DNA of 64,000 bases from Treponema denticola ATCC 35405 (lineage in GTDB: Bacteria; Spirochaetota; Spirochaetia; Treponematales; Treponemataceae), in the NCBI RefSeq assembly GCF_000008185.1, contig NC_002967.9:62001-126000 (forward strand), written 5' to 3'. Position 1 is the stretch's first letter. The number at the start of each line of letters is the position of its first letter. A program made the translations under genes and the position numbers. Positions 7,854 to 16,741 of this stretch are shown in pieces. The notes under the pieces were generated by a model. That model was not told the DNA's origin, searched no databases, and saw only the letters and a list, made by a program, of their open reading frames with translations.

Positions 7854-9389
7854 ATGGCCCATAAAAAAGAGAGTTTTTTCCAAAAAATAATAGGTTTATT
7901 TATGTCCTCAGAGAGCCCCGAGGCCGTCAAAAGACGTAAATTAAAGGATATTGCAAAAACCATAGGAAAAACCAGATACAGTAAATGGTATAAATCGAGT
8001 TCTCAAGAGGTATTACCCCAAGCGGCACAATTTTTTTACAGCATTTATAAGGTCGTAGGCCCGGCCCGGCCCCTTTTAGCAGGAGCAGCTTCTTCAAAGG
8101 TTTTAAAAAACGTTACTGTAGAAAATTCTCTTTCGGACAAACAAAGAAAGTTAATTGAAAATTTATCCGAAGAATCAATAATAGAACAATCAAAAAATAC
8201 AAATGCCGAAGTCTTCGCCGAAAAGGTAAAAAAGGAATTAAAAACCTTTATAGGTGAACTTGATTCCGATCAAGCACAAAAAATAGATCTAAGTTACCAA
8301 CATCTTGATGCCTTTATACAGTTTGTCCTTTTCGATTATTATTTTTTACTTCGAAAATTCGATTCCAACTTTATTGAAAATAATTTCAACTATACCCCCA
8401 ACTTTCAGGCAATAAGAGGAGAGTATATTTCCGAAGACTTAAAAGATTTTGCATCGGTTTTTTATCAGTTAAGTTTCGATACCGACTGGAATCTTATCTT
8501 CGATATAATAAAGACCTATAAAAACATTCAACCGGTTCATGCAGGCCAATGGAAAAAACTTTTAGGAGCTTTAGGCGACCTTCGCCGCTCACGGGCTCTC
8601 GAATATATTATCCAACATATTACCGAGGATATAATTTACACGGTTGAAACTACCCCCTTTACCGAAAAAGTAACCGATACCTACGTATCACAAATTAAAA
8701 CAAACACCCAAAACGTTATCCATAAACTCATCGAAGAGCAAAGATCGTCAAAGGTTGCGGTTTTAATAAACAAAATATTCGGGGAGCAAGTCATCTCCGG
8801 CATGAAAAACTACGTCATCGATGCAAACCGAGCTTTTACAAGAAGAGGATTATCGGGGTATATCTATGCCGAAGAAATGAGTTATCTAAAATCTTTTTTA
8901 ATAGAATATGTAAAAACTGATATACGGGCTCTGTGCGACCTATTTTTAGTACGGGGAAATTGGGGAGGCTTTGCCGGCACTACAGCAGATTTTTCCAATA
9001 GTTTTCATGCAATAATGCAGGTAACTTCCAAAACAATAGAGTTTGACGATAAACTTTCCGAGGTCTCCGATATAGGAGTAAAGTTCCGAACCCTTCTTTC
9101 CAGAATGGAAAGAGAAAAGGAAGCAGGACGCCAGGCCGCAAAACTTCTAAATGATGTAAACGAAACAGCCCTTAAGCTTATAAATATTTCACTAAAACAT
9201 ATAATAGTGATTGGCAATAACTTTAAGACAATCATAGCCGATTATGACAAACCCCGCCGTGAATTAATTCAAAACTGGAAAGAAATTGAACAAAATTCGG
9301 AAAGGCCCGTAAGGGAATGGCTTGTCGAAGCCTACAAAAAAATCTACGATTTTACCATGCTAATGCAGCTTTTTATAAAAAAAGAATAA
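7854..9389 (+). CDS. DUF5312-type conserved spirochaete protein
   Basis: This 511-residue protein resembles a family I associate with treponemes (DUF5312), whose function is unknown. It has no signal peptide, membrane helix or catalytic motif that I can recognise. It is largely helical and charged: an N-terminal basic region (FFQKIIGLFMSSESPEAVKRRKLKDIAKTIG broken into short helices), long amphipathic helices in the middle, and a C-terminal helical bundle. It is monocistronic, with its own promoter and no Shine-Dalgarno sequence, and converges on the phosphofructokinase gene 36 bases away. The family assignment is from memory. Confidence 0.7.
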   Translation: MAHKKESFFQKIIGLFMSSESPEAVKRRKLKDIAKTIGKTRYSKWYKSSSQEVLPQAAQFFYSIYKVVGPARPLLAGAASSKVLKNVTVENSLSDKQRKLIENLSEESIIEQSKNTNAEVFAEKVKKELKTFIGELDSDQAQKIDLSYQHLDAFIQFVLFDYYFLLRKFDSNFIENNFNYTPNFQAIRGEYISEDLKDFASVFYQLSFDTDWNLIFDIIKTYKNIQPVHAGQWKKLLGALGDLRRSRALEYIIQHITEDIIYTVETTPFTEKVTDTYVSQIKTNTQNVIHKLIEEQRSSKVAVLINKIFGEQVISGMKNYVIDANRAFTRRGLSGYIYAEEMSYLKSFLIEYVKTDIRALCDLFLVRGNWGGFAGTTADFSNSFHAIMQVTSKTIEFDDKLSEVSDIGVKFRTLLSRMEREKEAGRQAAKLLNDVNETALKLINISLKHIIVIGNNFKTIIADYDKPRRELIQNWKEIEQNSERPVREWLVEAYKKIYDFTMLMQLFIKKE

Positions 9390-9424
9390 AAAACTGCATT
9401 ACAAAATATCGCCCTATATTTAGT

Positions 9425-10741
9425 CTATATCATTGTCGTGGGCTGGCCTGTAGCATCCAGTGCATCACGCCACAAAGAACTTTCAGGGTTAACATATTTT
9501 CTTTCCGAGACAACTTGTTCAATCGGCAGGTGCACAAATTTATTGTTTACAAGCCCTATAAGGGTGCGGGTCTTCCCTGCCATAGCAGCATGAACCGCAT
9601 TGTTGCCTAAGCGTTCGCAATAAACCGAATCGATGGGAGCTGCAATTGAAGATCTAATCTGATAACTGGGATCAATGTATTTTAAGTTTATATGCATCCC
9701 GATCTTATCAAAATACTCGGTTATTTCTTTTTTCAAAAACAAACCTATATCCGCAAGTTTTTTGTTTCCTGAAGCATCCGTTTCTTCTTCAATATTCATT
9801 AAATGCTGACCGGCGCCTTCGGCTGCAACAATGAGGGCATAACCATTTTCAATAAGCTTTTTTTCCAAAAGCTTTAAAAAGCCGTTTTCACCGCCCAATT
9901 CAAAGCGGACTTCGGGTATAAGAACAAAGTGCGCCTCATGACAGGCAATAGCCGTATGGGTTGCGATAAAGCCCGACTCCCTTCCCATAAGCTTTACCAA
10001 GCCTATACCGTTGATTTGAGAACTGGCCTCCATATTGGCCGCTGCAACAGATTCGGTAGCCTTTGCAATAGCCGTATCGAATCCGAAAGACTTTTGTATA
10101 AAAGAAAGATCATTATCTATAGTTTTGGGAATACCTATTACCGAAATTTTTAATTTACGCCTTTCAATTTCTCTTGAAACTTCGAGAGCTCCTTTTTGCG
10201 TACCGTCACCGCCGATAAAAAATACCATATTGATATTCATCTGCTCGATTCCGTCTACTATTTCGGTGACCCTTGTACCTCCGCCTCGGGAAGTGCCCAA
10301 AAAAGAACCTCCCGTTTTATGGATTCCGTTTACTGCTTCAGGAGTCAATGGAACGGGAGAAAACCCATATTCGGAAATAAATCCCTTATATCCGAATTTT
10401 ATACCGCTGATTCGGCGGACTCCGTACCTTGTCCACAGACAGCGTACTATAGCCCTTATAACATCATTTATACCGGGGCATAAACCTCCGCAGGTAGCAA
10501 TTGCAGCATGTACATAGTTGGGGCTAAAGTAGATCTTTTGACGAGGCCCGGCCTTTTCGATAATGTCGGCGTGAGTTAAAGGCTCTCCTGTTTCACCCAA
10601 GGAGGCATCCAAATTATATCTTATAAATTCGTTATCGGTAACATAGTTTGCAATCAGATCTCCGTGTGTTTCCGACAGCATAATAGGAGACTGTATTTTA
10701 CATTCTCCCAATGTAGAAATGGAAAAGTCCGTTTTTTTCAT
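9425..10741 (-). CDS. pfk: 6-phosphofructokinase, plant/trypanosome-like clade
   Basis: This enzyme phosphorylates fructose 6-phosphate in glycolysis. The motifs GGDGTQKGA (residues 177-185) and GIPKTIDND (203-211), then SFGFDTA and [15 protein letters not shown], match the group that includes plant and trypanosomal ATP-dependent enzymes and spirochaete homologues. The donor-determining position has Gly (GGDG), which favours ATP, while the Lys in PKTIDND is usual in the PPi-type lineage. ATP is therefore more likely, but many annotations would say diphosphate-dependent. The start is the ATG at 10741 after GGGAGG; a TTG at 10771 would add ten residues and place this ribosome-binding site inside the gene. 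A hairpin abuts the ribosome-binding site. Confidence 0.9.
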   Translation of the reverse strand: MKKTDFSISTLGECKIQSPIMLSETHGDLIANYVTDNEFIRYNLDASLGETGEPLTHADIIEKAGPRQKIYFSPNYVHAAIATCGGLCPGINDVIRAIVRCLWTRYGVRRISGIKFGYKGFISEYGFSPVPLTPEAVNGIHKTGGSFLGTSRGGGTRVTEIVDGIEQMNINMVFFIGGDGTQKGALEVSREIERRKLKISVIGIPKTIDNDLSFIQKSFGFDTAIAKATESVAAANMEASSQINGIGLVKLMGRESGFIATHTAIACHEAHFVLIPEVRFELGGENGFLKLLEKKLIENGYALIVAAEGAGQHLMNIEEETDASGNKKLADIGLFLKKEITEYFDKIGMHINLKYIDPSYQIRSSIAAPIDSVYCERLGNNAVHAAMAGKTRTLIGLVNNKFVHLPIEQVVSERKYVNPESSLWRDALDATGQPTTMI

Positions 10742-10753
10742 AATACCTCCCAT

Positions 10754-10908
10754 AAAAACTTTTTGCAGCAAATATCAATTTGCGAAAAAAGTTTTTTCAA
10801 GCAGTTTGTTCACAAACTGCATACAATAATGCGATGTTTTGTGCAAAGCACAAAACTCGAAGATAAACAGTGAGGCTGAATTTCTGCCGAACTGTTTATC
10901 TTACCTCC
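10754..10908. repeat. Cluster of four hairpins between DUF192 gene and pfk
   Basis: Four inverted repeats stand almost end to end. One has 11-base arms at 10754-10764 and 10786-10796 with an inner GCAAAT/ATTTGC stem. The second has arms 10801-10809 and 10812-10820. The third is GTTTTGTGC/GCACAAAAC (10836-10844, 10848-10856). The fourth is GATAAACAGT/ACTGTTTATC (10862-10871, 10891-10900). On the minus strand an AAGGAGG at about 10910-10904 follows the DUF192 stop with no start codon after it. The modular look suggests a dispersed intergenic repeat or a structured leader for pfk. Confidence 0.6.
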
Positions 10909-10911
10909 TTT

Positions 10912-11436
10912 TTATTGAATCTTTCTCTTTAACAGAAAAATTGTTTCCTGCGTCAATTTATCGCCTTCTTTTATGTCCATTCTTTTAAACATACCTTGAG
11001 GAACCTCAAGAGCATAGCGTACGGAATAAGTACTTTCAACTGTTTCCAGACTATAAGGCGTCATATCGTATATTTCTTTAATTATACCGGAGCTGTCAAT
11101 AAAAGCAATTGAAAGAGGGTGAGGCGTGTTCTTCATCCAAAATCTTAACTTAGTATCTTCCTTGTACAAAAAAATCATTCCCGTACCTTCAGGGATAAGC
11201 TTCCGCTCCATAAAGCCTCTTTGCTGCTGGGCAGGAGTGATTGCAAGTTCCACACTTATTTTTTCGATATTTTTTTTAACGGATTCTTCGGTTTTTGCTT
11301 CTTCATTTGTTTCTTCTGTCTCTTCTCTTGAGATTTTTTCTATAAAAATATCTTCAGTTTCCATTTTATTTTGAGAAGAGCACGAAGCAAAAAAACAAAG
11401 CATTAAAAATACTATTATAACCTTTTTAAAAATCAT
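10912..11436 (-). CDS. DUF192 lipoprotein
   Basis: The 174-residue protein starts with a lipoprotein signal (MIFKKVIIVFLMLCFFASC), with the likely lipidated Cys at residue 19. A charged linker of about 40 residues precedes a DUF192 domain: ITPAQQQRGFMERKLIPEGTGMIF, FWMKNTPHPLSIAFID and YALEVPQGMF are recognisable family segments. DUF192 proteins are small secreted beta-barrel proteins of unknown function. The ATG overlaps the end of the upstream gene by 11 bases, so the two are probably translated together. The gene is the third of a minus-strand run 13278-10912. Confidence 0.85.
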   Translation of the reverse strand: MIFKKVIIVFLMLCFFASCSSQNKMETEDIFIEKISREETEETNEEAKTEESVKKNIEKISVELAITPAQQQRGFMERKLIPEGTGMIFLYKEDTKLRFWMKNTPHPLSIAFIDSSGIIKEIYDMTPYSLETVESTYSVRYALEVPQGMFKRMDIKEGDKLTQETIFLLKRKIQ

Positions 11437-12016
11437 TTATAAATTCCTCTCGCAAAATATCACTGTAAGCCTTATCCGTTTGACTTTTTTCCAAAAGCTC
11501 ATTAAATACCTTTAAATCAATATACTTTATTGCCAGAGGGCGCTCTAAAATCATTGAGACGTTTTCGTTTTTCCAAATAGACCTTTTTGGGTCTATACTT
11601 AAAGGCTCCCCGTATTTTGAAGTCAGAGCAGAATACATCGAATAATAATCTATCTTGTCGGTATCCATCTGGATAATGATAATATATAGGTTGTCTTCAT
11701 AAAACTGGAACCAAGCCCTTTTAATATTGCTTGAGCCCCTTGTTTCAATAAGGCTTCGGTTTTTACCGGGTAAAAGCGAAATATCCCTTTCTCCCCGATA
11801 TCCGAATATAGGGTCTTTTAAAAGGGCTTCTTTAACAGCATCCATATTCATTCCGAGGCTTATTTCTCTATATCCGGCAGGAAGTTCAGCAAACTCAGGC
11901 TTCTCTTCTTTTTTTTCGGTTTCAGTTTTTTTAAGAATTTCTTTATTGGACTCTGCTTCTTCGGAAAAAGCAAAGCCTATCAGAATAAAGACTATACAAA
12001 AAAATAATTTTTTCAT
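11426..12016 (-). CDS. Exported protein, unknown function
   Basis: From the ATG at 12016 the product starts with a clear signal peptide (MKKLFFCIVFILIGFAFSEEA). A TTG at 12037 would add seven charged residues in front and overlap the upstream stop, so it is less likely. The mature part of about 175 residues has an acidic/lysine-rich linker, then a folded domain with ISLGMNMDAVKEALLKDP, a pattern seen in small periplasmic proteins, and YEDNLYIIIIQMDTDKIDYYSMYSALTSKYGEP. I do not recognise a named family. It lies between the CNB regulator and the DUF192 lipoprotein and overlaps the latter, so these exported proteins may act together. Confidence 0.65.
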   Translation of the reverse strand: MKKLFFCIVFILIGFAFSEEAESNKEILKKTETEKKEEKPEFAELPAGYREISLGMNMDAVKEALLKDPIFGYRGERDISLLPGKNRSLIETRGSSNIKRAWFQFYEDNLYIIIIQMDTDKIDYYSMYSALTSKYGEPLSIDPKRSIWKNENVSMILERPLAIKYIDLKVFNELLEKSQTDKAYSDILREEFINDF

Positions 12017-12030
12017 AATGCGTTTCCGTT

Positions 12031-13278
12031 CTACCAATATCCGCCGCTCTTTGCACGGGCATTTATACGGGATTTTTCAATTTCCTGCATCTTCTTAAAG
12101 TAGGCGGCCTGCTTTGAAAGCTCCAACTCGTCCGTTATGGAAATTTTAGATCCGTCACATCTTACTATCGGTTGTTTTAAAAATTTTGTAACGGCCTCGG
12201 ATACTTCCTCTTTAGGTATGCCGCACATATTTGCCAACTCGACGGGGCCGAAGTTAAAGGTATGGTACTTGCCCTTTACCGGTTTAATTCTGGATTTTTC
12301 AAGCTGAATAGCAAGCATATCATACATTTTTTCGACATGGTCCTTGATAAGAGTATTGGCAAGCTGCTTGTACATTGCCCAGATTCTATCCGCAAAGGTA
12401 GTTGTAAGGCGGGCAATCAGCTGAGGTTGAGTTGAAACCATTTGATTAAAGTTTTGGCGGTTTACAGCTAAAAGCTGACATCCTTCTTCGGTAACAATAG
12501 CACTTGCAGAGCGGGGTTTATTTTCCAAAAGGGCCATTTCGCCGAACATATCGCCTTCTTTTAAGACAGCCAACAGAACTTCATTATTATCAAGAATCTT
12601 TGTTATTTTTACATGGCCTTTTTGAATAATATAGAGCTCGGTTCCGGATTGACACTCACAGAAAATCATGTGCTCTTTATCGTAGAGCCTTATCATTTGG
12701 TTTGTAGGAGGTTCAAGAACTTCCATAGGGATTTTTACCCCCATAGCCTTGATAGCCATAACCCTTTTTTGAGCTGCATCAGCAAATTCACCCTTGGGCT
12801 GAGCCTTTAAATAATGATAATATGCATAAAGGGCCAAATCAAATTTGGACATCCTCAAATAATATTCACCGATTGTAAAAAGATGGGAAATGCCAGTTAC
12901 AACATTCCTTTTTAGAGTAATGCGGGTTAAGGCCTCATCCAAATAGCGCATCTTTTTTGAAAAAGAGTAAATTATCTTCATTGCAACAGAAGTATTCTTT
13001 TCAATCAGATGGGGGAACTGGCCGTATGGAACGGAAATTAAAAGCGCATCGGTCAAAGCAATAGCCGTTTCGATTTGGGTGTGCCCGGACATACAGGAAA
13101 CAACACCTAAAAAGTCTCCCGGCCCCAAAACATTGCCGCCTTCTTCAGCAACTACCTCATCTTCCTTTGCGACTTGCACCTTTCCGCTTTGTATAATATA
13201 AAAATGATCGGTATCCGACTTTCCTTCTATGAGAATATATGAGCCTTTTTTAAAATTCAAAAATGACAGCTGTAACAA
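12031..13278 (-). CDS. Regulator with two cyclic-nucleotide-binding domains
   Basis: The 415-residue protein has two CNB domains. The first is at about residues 8-100 (FYIIQSGKVQVAKEDEVVAEEGGNVLGPGDFLG). The second is at about 190-290 (LYIIQKGHVKITKI, then GDMFGEMALLENKPRSASA, the phosphate-binding cassette). Between them lies a short helical segment (YYLRMSKFDLALYAYYHYLKAQ) like a TPR unit. The C-terminal 80 residues (FNFGPVELANMCGIPKEEVSEAV) look like a Crp-type winged helix. Only the second domain has the full cassette. The start is a TTG at 13278 preceded by GAGAGG, since no ATG lies nearby. It heads a minus-strand operon with the two exported proteins. Confidence 0.85.
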   Translation of the reverse strand: MLQLSFLNFKKGSYILIEGKSDTDHFYIIQSGKVQVAKEDEVVAEEGGNVLGPGDFLGVVSCMSGHTQIETAIALTDALLISVPYGQFPHLIEKNTSVAMKIIYSFSKKMRYLDEALTRITLKRNVVTGISHLFTIGEYYLRMSKFDLALYAYYHYLKAQPKGEFADAAQKRVMAIKAMGVKIPMEVLEPPTNQMIRLYDKEHMIFCECQSGTELYIIQKGHVKITKILDNNEVLLAVLKEGDMFGEMALLENKPRSASAIVTEEGCQLLAVNRQNFNQMVSTQPQLIARLTTTFADRIWAMYKQLANTLIKDHVEKMYDMLAIQLEKSRIKPVKGKYHTFNFGPVELANMCGIPKEEVSEAVTKFLKQPIVRCDGSKISITDELELSKQAAYFKKMQEIEKSRINARAKSGGYW

Positions 13279-13401
13279 GTTTTAACCTCTCATACCTTTA
13301 TGCATTGACAAATAGAAACATTGCACATTTATAGTATATTTTGAAAAAGTCGAATTGTCAACCTACTTACCTAAAATACTTTATTAATTATTTTCTTCCG
13401 A

Positions 13402-13430
13402 TTGTATTTTTGCACCTTTTTTGATAGAAT
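13402..13430 (+). promoter_or_regulatory. Promoter of M20 peptidase gene, leaderless geometry
   Basis: TTGTAT (13402-13407), a 17-base spacer and TAGAAT (13425-13430) end six bases before the ATG at 13437. No Shine-Dalgarno sequence is present. Confidence 0.55.
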
Positions 13431-13436
13431 AGGCAA

Positions 13437-14672
13437 ATGAGCACCTTTAAAAAAATTACCGATTTTATTGAATCCAAAACAAACGATATTATAGGATTGG
13501 AAAGGCTTTTAACTTCCATTCCTGCCATGGCTCCGGAATCCGATGGAGACGGAGAATTAAAAAAATGTGAAGCCCTGGAAAAATATTTAAAAGAAGCGGG
13601 TTTTAGCAATTTTGAACGCTTAGATGCCCCAGATGAGAGGGTTTCTTCAAAAATACGCCCTAATCTGATTGTCACCATTCCCGGAAAAAACGATAAGGAA
13701 AGGCTCTGGATTATGAGCCATCTGGATGTAGTTCCGCCCGGAGACCTGTCTAAGTGGGAAAGCGATCCTTGGACTGTAATCGAAAAGGACGGAAAACTTA
13801 TAGGCCGCGGAGTTGAAGACAACCAGCAGGGCCTTGTTTCTTCGGTTTTTGCAGCCTTGGCTTTTATCAAATTAGGAATCACCCCCGAACATACTATCAA
13901 GCTTTTATTTGTGGCCGATGAAGAAGTCGGCTCCCAATACGGCATAATTTACCTCCTCAATAAGCACAATCTTTTTACAAACGATGATTTGATTCTTGTA
14001 CCAGATGGAGGCGACCCTAAGGGAGAAACGATAGAAATAGCCGAAAAAACCGGCCTTTGGCTAAAGGTTATTACGAAGGGCGTCCAAACCCATGCTTCAA
14101 TGCCTAACACGGGCAAAAACGCCTTTGTTGCAGCCTGCGACCTTGCCCTCCGCTTAAACGACTTAGAAAATCATTTTAACAAAAAAGACGATTTATTTTC
14201 GCCTAATTATTCAACCTTTCAGCCGACTAAAAAAGAAGCCAATGTACCGAATGTAAACACAATTCCGGGAGACGATGTTTTTTATGTAGACTGCCGAATT
14301 CTTCCTTCTTACGATGTAAACGAAGTCCTAAAAGAAATGCAAAAAAGAGCTTCAGAGGTTGAAAAAAAGTATGGAGTGGGTATCAGATTTGAATATGATG
14401 AACCTGAGGCCTCTCCTGCAACACCTAAGGATGCGAAGATTGTAAGCCTTCTTTCATCTGCCGTAAAAAAGGTAAAAGGAATTGAAACCTCTACGATAGG
14501 AATAGGAGGCGGAACGGTCGCTGCCTGTCTGCGCTCTAAGGGCTTTAATGCCGTTGTTTGGAGCTCCCTTGATGACAGCTGCCACCAGCCCAACGAATAT
14601 GCTTTTATAAAGAATATCATAAGCGATGCAAAGGTTATGGCAGCTATGATGTTCGGTGTCGAAAATATTTAA
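13437..14672 (+). CDS. M20-family metallopeptidase (ArgE/DapE-like)
   Basis: This is a zinc-dependent amidohydrolase or dipeptidase of the M20 family, which includes ArgE, DapE and PepV-type dipeptidases. Metal and catalytic residues are visible: SHLDVVP (His95, Asp97), GVEDNQQG (Asp128), DEEVGS (Glu162-Glu163), the segment VPDGGD, and a C-terminal SCHQPNEY His. The middle segment is the usual dimerisation (lid) domain. The exact substrate cannot be told; for a peptide-fermenting treponeme a peptidase is more likely than DapE. kamA follows after 18 bases. Translation is probably leaderless. Confidence 0.9.
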   Translation: MSTFKKITDFIESKTNDIIGLERLLTSIPAMAPESDGDGELKKCEALEKYLKEAGFSNFERLDAPDERVSSKIRPNLIVTIPGKNDKERLWIMSHLDVVPPGDLSKWESDPWTVIEKDGKLIGRGVEDNQQGLVSSVFAALAFIKLGITPEHTIKLLFVADEEVGSQYGIIYLLNKHNLFTNDDLILVPDGGDPKGETIEIAEKTGLWLKVITKGVQTHASMPNTGKNAFVAACDLALRLNDLENHFNKKDDLFSPNYSTFQPTKKEANVPNVNTIPGDDVFYVDCRILPSYDVNEVLKEMQKRASEVEKKYGVGIRFEYDEPEASPATPKDAKIVSLLSSAVKKVKGIETSTIGIGGGTVAACLRSKGFNAVVWSSLDDSCHQPNEYAFIKNIISDAKVMAAMMFGVENI

Positions 14673-14690
14673 AGAGCAAAAACTTAAAAT

Positions 14691-15707
14691 ATGAGCGAAA
14701 AAAATTGGAGGGAATTTTCGGCTGCTGAAACAGCAGATTTTGAGCAGCCCGTCTTAATTTCCTCCGCTTTTCAAAAACTGATAGAAGAATCAGAACCCGA
14801 AGACTCAAATGCCCTCCTCCTCCAAGTTGAGCCTTCAGCCTGCGAAAAAACCGTATGCTCTTACGAAACAGCCGACCCTCTCGGCGAGCAAAAATACTGT
14901 ATCACACCCTATCTTGTTCATCAATACGAAAACAGGGTACTTCTTATAACGACAGGAAAATGCCTTTCATATTGCCGTTATTGCTTTAGACGGGGCCTTA
15001 CCGCCCGATCTCAAAGCTATATTGGAGACGGAGAATTAAAGGCAGTTACGGACTACATCAAAAAGATGCCTCAGGTTACGGAAATCCTTGTTTCAGGCGG
15101 AGACCCTTTAAGCGGAGGTTTTAAAAAGCTTGAAAAGGTTTTGGACGGCCTGAGAACAATAAAGGAAGACCTTTTGATAAGACTGTGCACGAGGGCTCCG
15201 ATTTTTGCACCCGAACTTTTTACTGAAGAACTTTTACATCTTTTGAAAAAAACAAAGCCCCTATGGCTCATTCCGCATATAAACCATCCCGCAGAGCTTG
15301 GAAAAGAGCAAACAAATGCCTTAAATGCCTGCATTGAAGCCGGTATACCCATTCAAAGCCAAACGGTTCTTCTAAAAGGTGTAAACGATAATGAAAAAAC
15401 TTTGATTAAACTTTTTCATAAGCTTACCTGCATGGGCATAAAACCGGGCTATCTTTTTCAGTTGGATCCTGCAGCCGGAACCTCCCATTTCCGTGTTCCT
15501 TTAAAAGAGGCCTTAGACCTTTGGGAAAGAGTCGAACCGAAACTTTCAGGACTATCCCGTCCTCAGTTTGCGGTTGACCTTCCGGAAGGAGGAGGTAAAT
15601 TTTCTCTTTCAGCTCTTATTTATTCTAAAAAAATCATAGAGCAAAAGGAAGATTCAAGTTTTAGTGCCCTTGGTGCGGACGGTGTTATACATAAGTATAC
15701 ATATTAA
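14691..15707 (+). CDS. KamA/EpmB-type radical SAM aminomutase
   Basis: This is a radical SAM, PLP-dependent enzyme of the lysine 2,3-aminomutase family. The iron-sulphur motif CLSYCRYCF (CxxxCxxC) is at about residues 94-102, followed by the SAM-binding VSGGDPL. The PLP lysine lies in PEGGGK (Lys303). At 338 residues it matches the short EpmB-like form, which isomerises lysine for beta-lysylation of elongation factor P, rather than the longer catabolic KamA. No epmA or efp gene is next to it, so the role is open. It probably shares a transcript with the upstream M20 gene. Confidence 0.88.
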   Translation: MSEKNWREFSAAETADFEQPVLISSAFQKLIEESEPEDSNALLLQVEPSACEKTVCSYETADPLGEQKYCITPYLVHQYENRVLLITTGKCLSYCRYCFRRGLTARSQSYIGDGELKAVTDYIKKMPQVTEILVSGGDPLSGGFKKLEKVLDGLRTIKEDLLIRLCTRAPIFAPELFTEELLHLLKKTKPLWLIPHINHPAELGKEQTNALNACIEAGIPIQSQTVLLKGVNDNEKTLIKLFHKLTCMGIKPGYLFQLDPAAGTSHFRVPLKEALDLWERVEPKLSGLSRPQFAVDLPEGGGKFSLSALIYSKKIIEQKEDSSFSALGADGVIHKYTY

Positions 15708-15724
15708 TGTATACAAAAATATAC
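15686..15724. repeat. Phased TATAC repeats with palindrome upstream of sigma factor
   Basis: TATAC occurs at 15686, 15696, 15710 and 15720, giving spacings of 10, 14 and 10. GTATACAT (15695-15702) and ATGTATAC (15707-15714) form an 8-base inverted repeat around the kamA stop codon. It may be an operator for the sigma-factor gene at 15853 or a weak AT-rich terminator. Confidence 0.45.
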
Positions 15725-15852
15725 AGCAATTATTAAATATTTGCTTTTCCGATTTAAAATCTTTATAAAATTGTAATAACTCCATTATTTACGACTAAAA
15801 AGCTGCTTATCTTAGCACACTTTTTGCTTATTAACTTATGAGGTAATAAATT

Positions 15853-16680
15853 ATGACGGAGAATCTGCTTTTACAATACATTAAGGATAGCAAAAAATAT
15901 CCTCTTTTATCAGCCGAGCAAGAAGCAGAATTAGCCGATGAGGTAAAAAAAGGCAATACAGAGGCTATAGAGGTTCTTGTTACATCAAACTTGCGGCTTG
16001 TAATAAAAATGGCTAAAAAGTTCAGCTCAAATGAAAACCAAATTTTGGAACTCATTCAAGAAGGTAATATGGGTCTCATGAAGGCTGCTTCTAAATTTTC
16101 AAAATCGTTTAAAGTCCGTTTTTCAAGCTATGCAGCTTGGTGGATAAAACAATCTTTTATAAGATACTTGAATTCTGCCGACAAAGTTATAAAACTTCCC
16201 GTAAGAAAAGAAGCCTTAATCCGCCAAGTACACAAAGAAGAAGAAAACTATAAAATAAAATACGGAATTTTACCTTCTTATAGCCAGCTTGCAGAAATAA
16301 TGAAAGAAAAAGTAGATATTATCGCTCAGATAAAATCGTTTAATTATACAGATATATGCAGTTTAGACGATCCTGTTGATAACGAAAGATCGGCAAACCT
16401 GTATGATTTTATTCCGTGTAATACCTATAACCCCGAAGAAGAGTTTATAGATAACGAATTCAAAGAAAAATTAAATAAGTGTTTGGAAATACTTAATGAC
16501 CGCGAAAAAGATGTTTTAAGAAACCGATACGGTCTTGACGGTACTATGACCTCGACCACCTTTGCCGTCTTAGGAAAAAAATATTCAATCTCGGCTGAAT
16601 CCATCCGTCAAACCCAGCTGAGAGCCCTAAAAAAATTAAGAGCCGATACAAATAAGATTAAAGCAATGGTCTCGGTATAG
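15853..16680 (+). CDS. Sigma-70 family RNA polymerase sigma factor (RpoD/RpoS-like)
   Basis: The 275-residue protein is a group 2/3 sigma factor. Region 1.2 (LLQYIKDSKKYPLLSAEQEAELA) is followed by region 2 with LVTSNLRLVIKMAKKF, LIQEGNMGLMKAASKF and FSSYAAWWIKQSFIRYL, which bind core and the -10 box. Region 3 comes next, then region 4 with LNDREKDVLRNRYGLDG and the helix-turn-helix SISAESIRQTQLRALKKLR. It lacks the long N-terminal region 1.1 of a housekeeping RpoD, so it is an alternative factor of the RpoS/heat-shock-like size class. A GAGG precedes the ATG. Phased TATAC repeats lie upstream. The regulon cannot be told from here. Confidence 0.92.
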   Translation: MTENLLLQYIKDSKKYPLLSAEQEAELADEVKKGNTEAIEVLVTSNLRLVIKMAKKFSSNENQILELIQEGNMGLMKAASKFSKSFKVRFSSYAAWWIKQSFIRYLNSADKVIKLPVRKEALIRQVHKEEENYKIKYGILPSYSQLAEIMKEKVDIIAQIKSFNYTDICSLDDPVDNERSANLYDFIPCNTYNPEEEFIDNEFKEKLNKCLEILNDREKDVLRNRYGLDGTMTSTTFAVLGKKYSISAESIRQTQLRALKKLRADTNKIKAMVSV

Positions 16681-16741
16681 CCTTTCTTTCCTACCTGATT
16701 TTTTTTATCAAATATGATACAATGAGCTAGAGGTATAAACA

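Noticed and set aside
10035-10517. 160-residue open frame on the plus strand inside pfk
   Set aside because: It is antisense to conserved pfk motifs; no start signals.
10742-10771. TTG-initiated N-terminal extension of pfk
   Set aside because: It would place GGGAGG inside the coding region; the ATG at 10741 has correct spacing from it.
13388-13945. 185-residue open frame on the minus strand
   Set aside because: It is antisense to the start of the M20 peptidase gene and shows low-complexity Ser/Pro-rich content typical of shadow frames.
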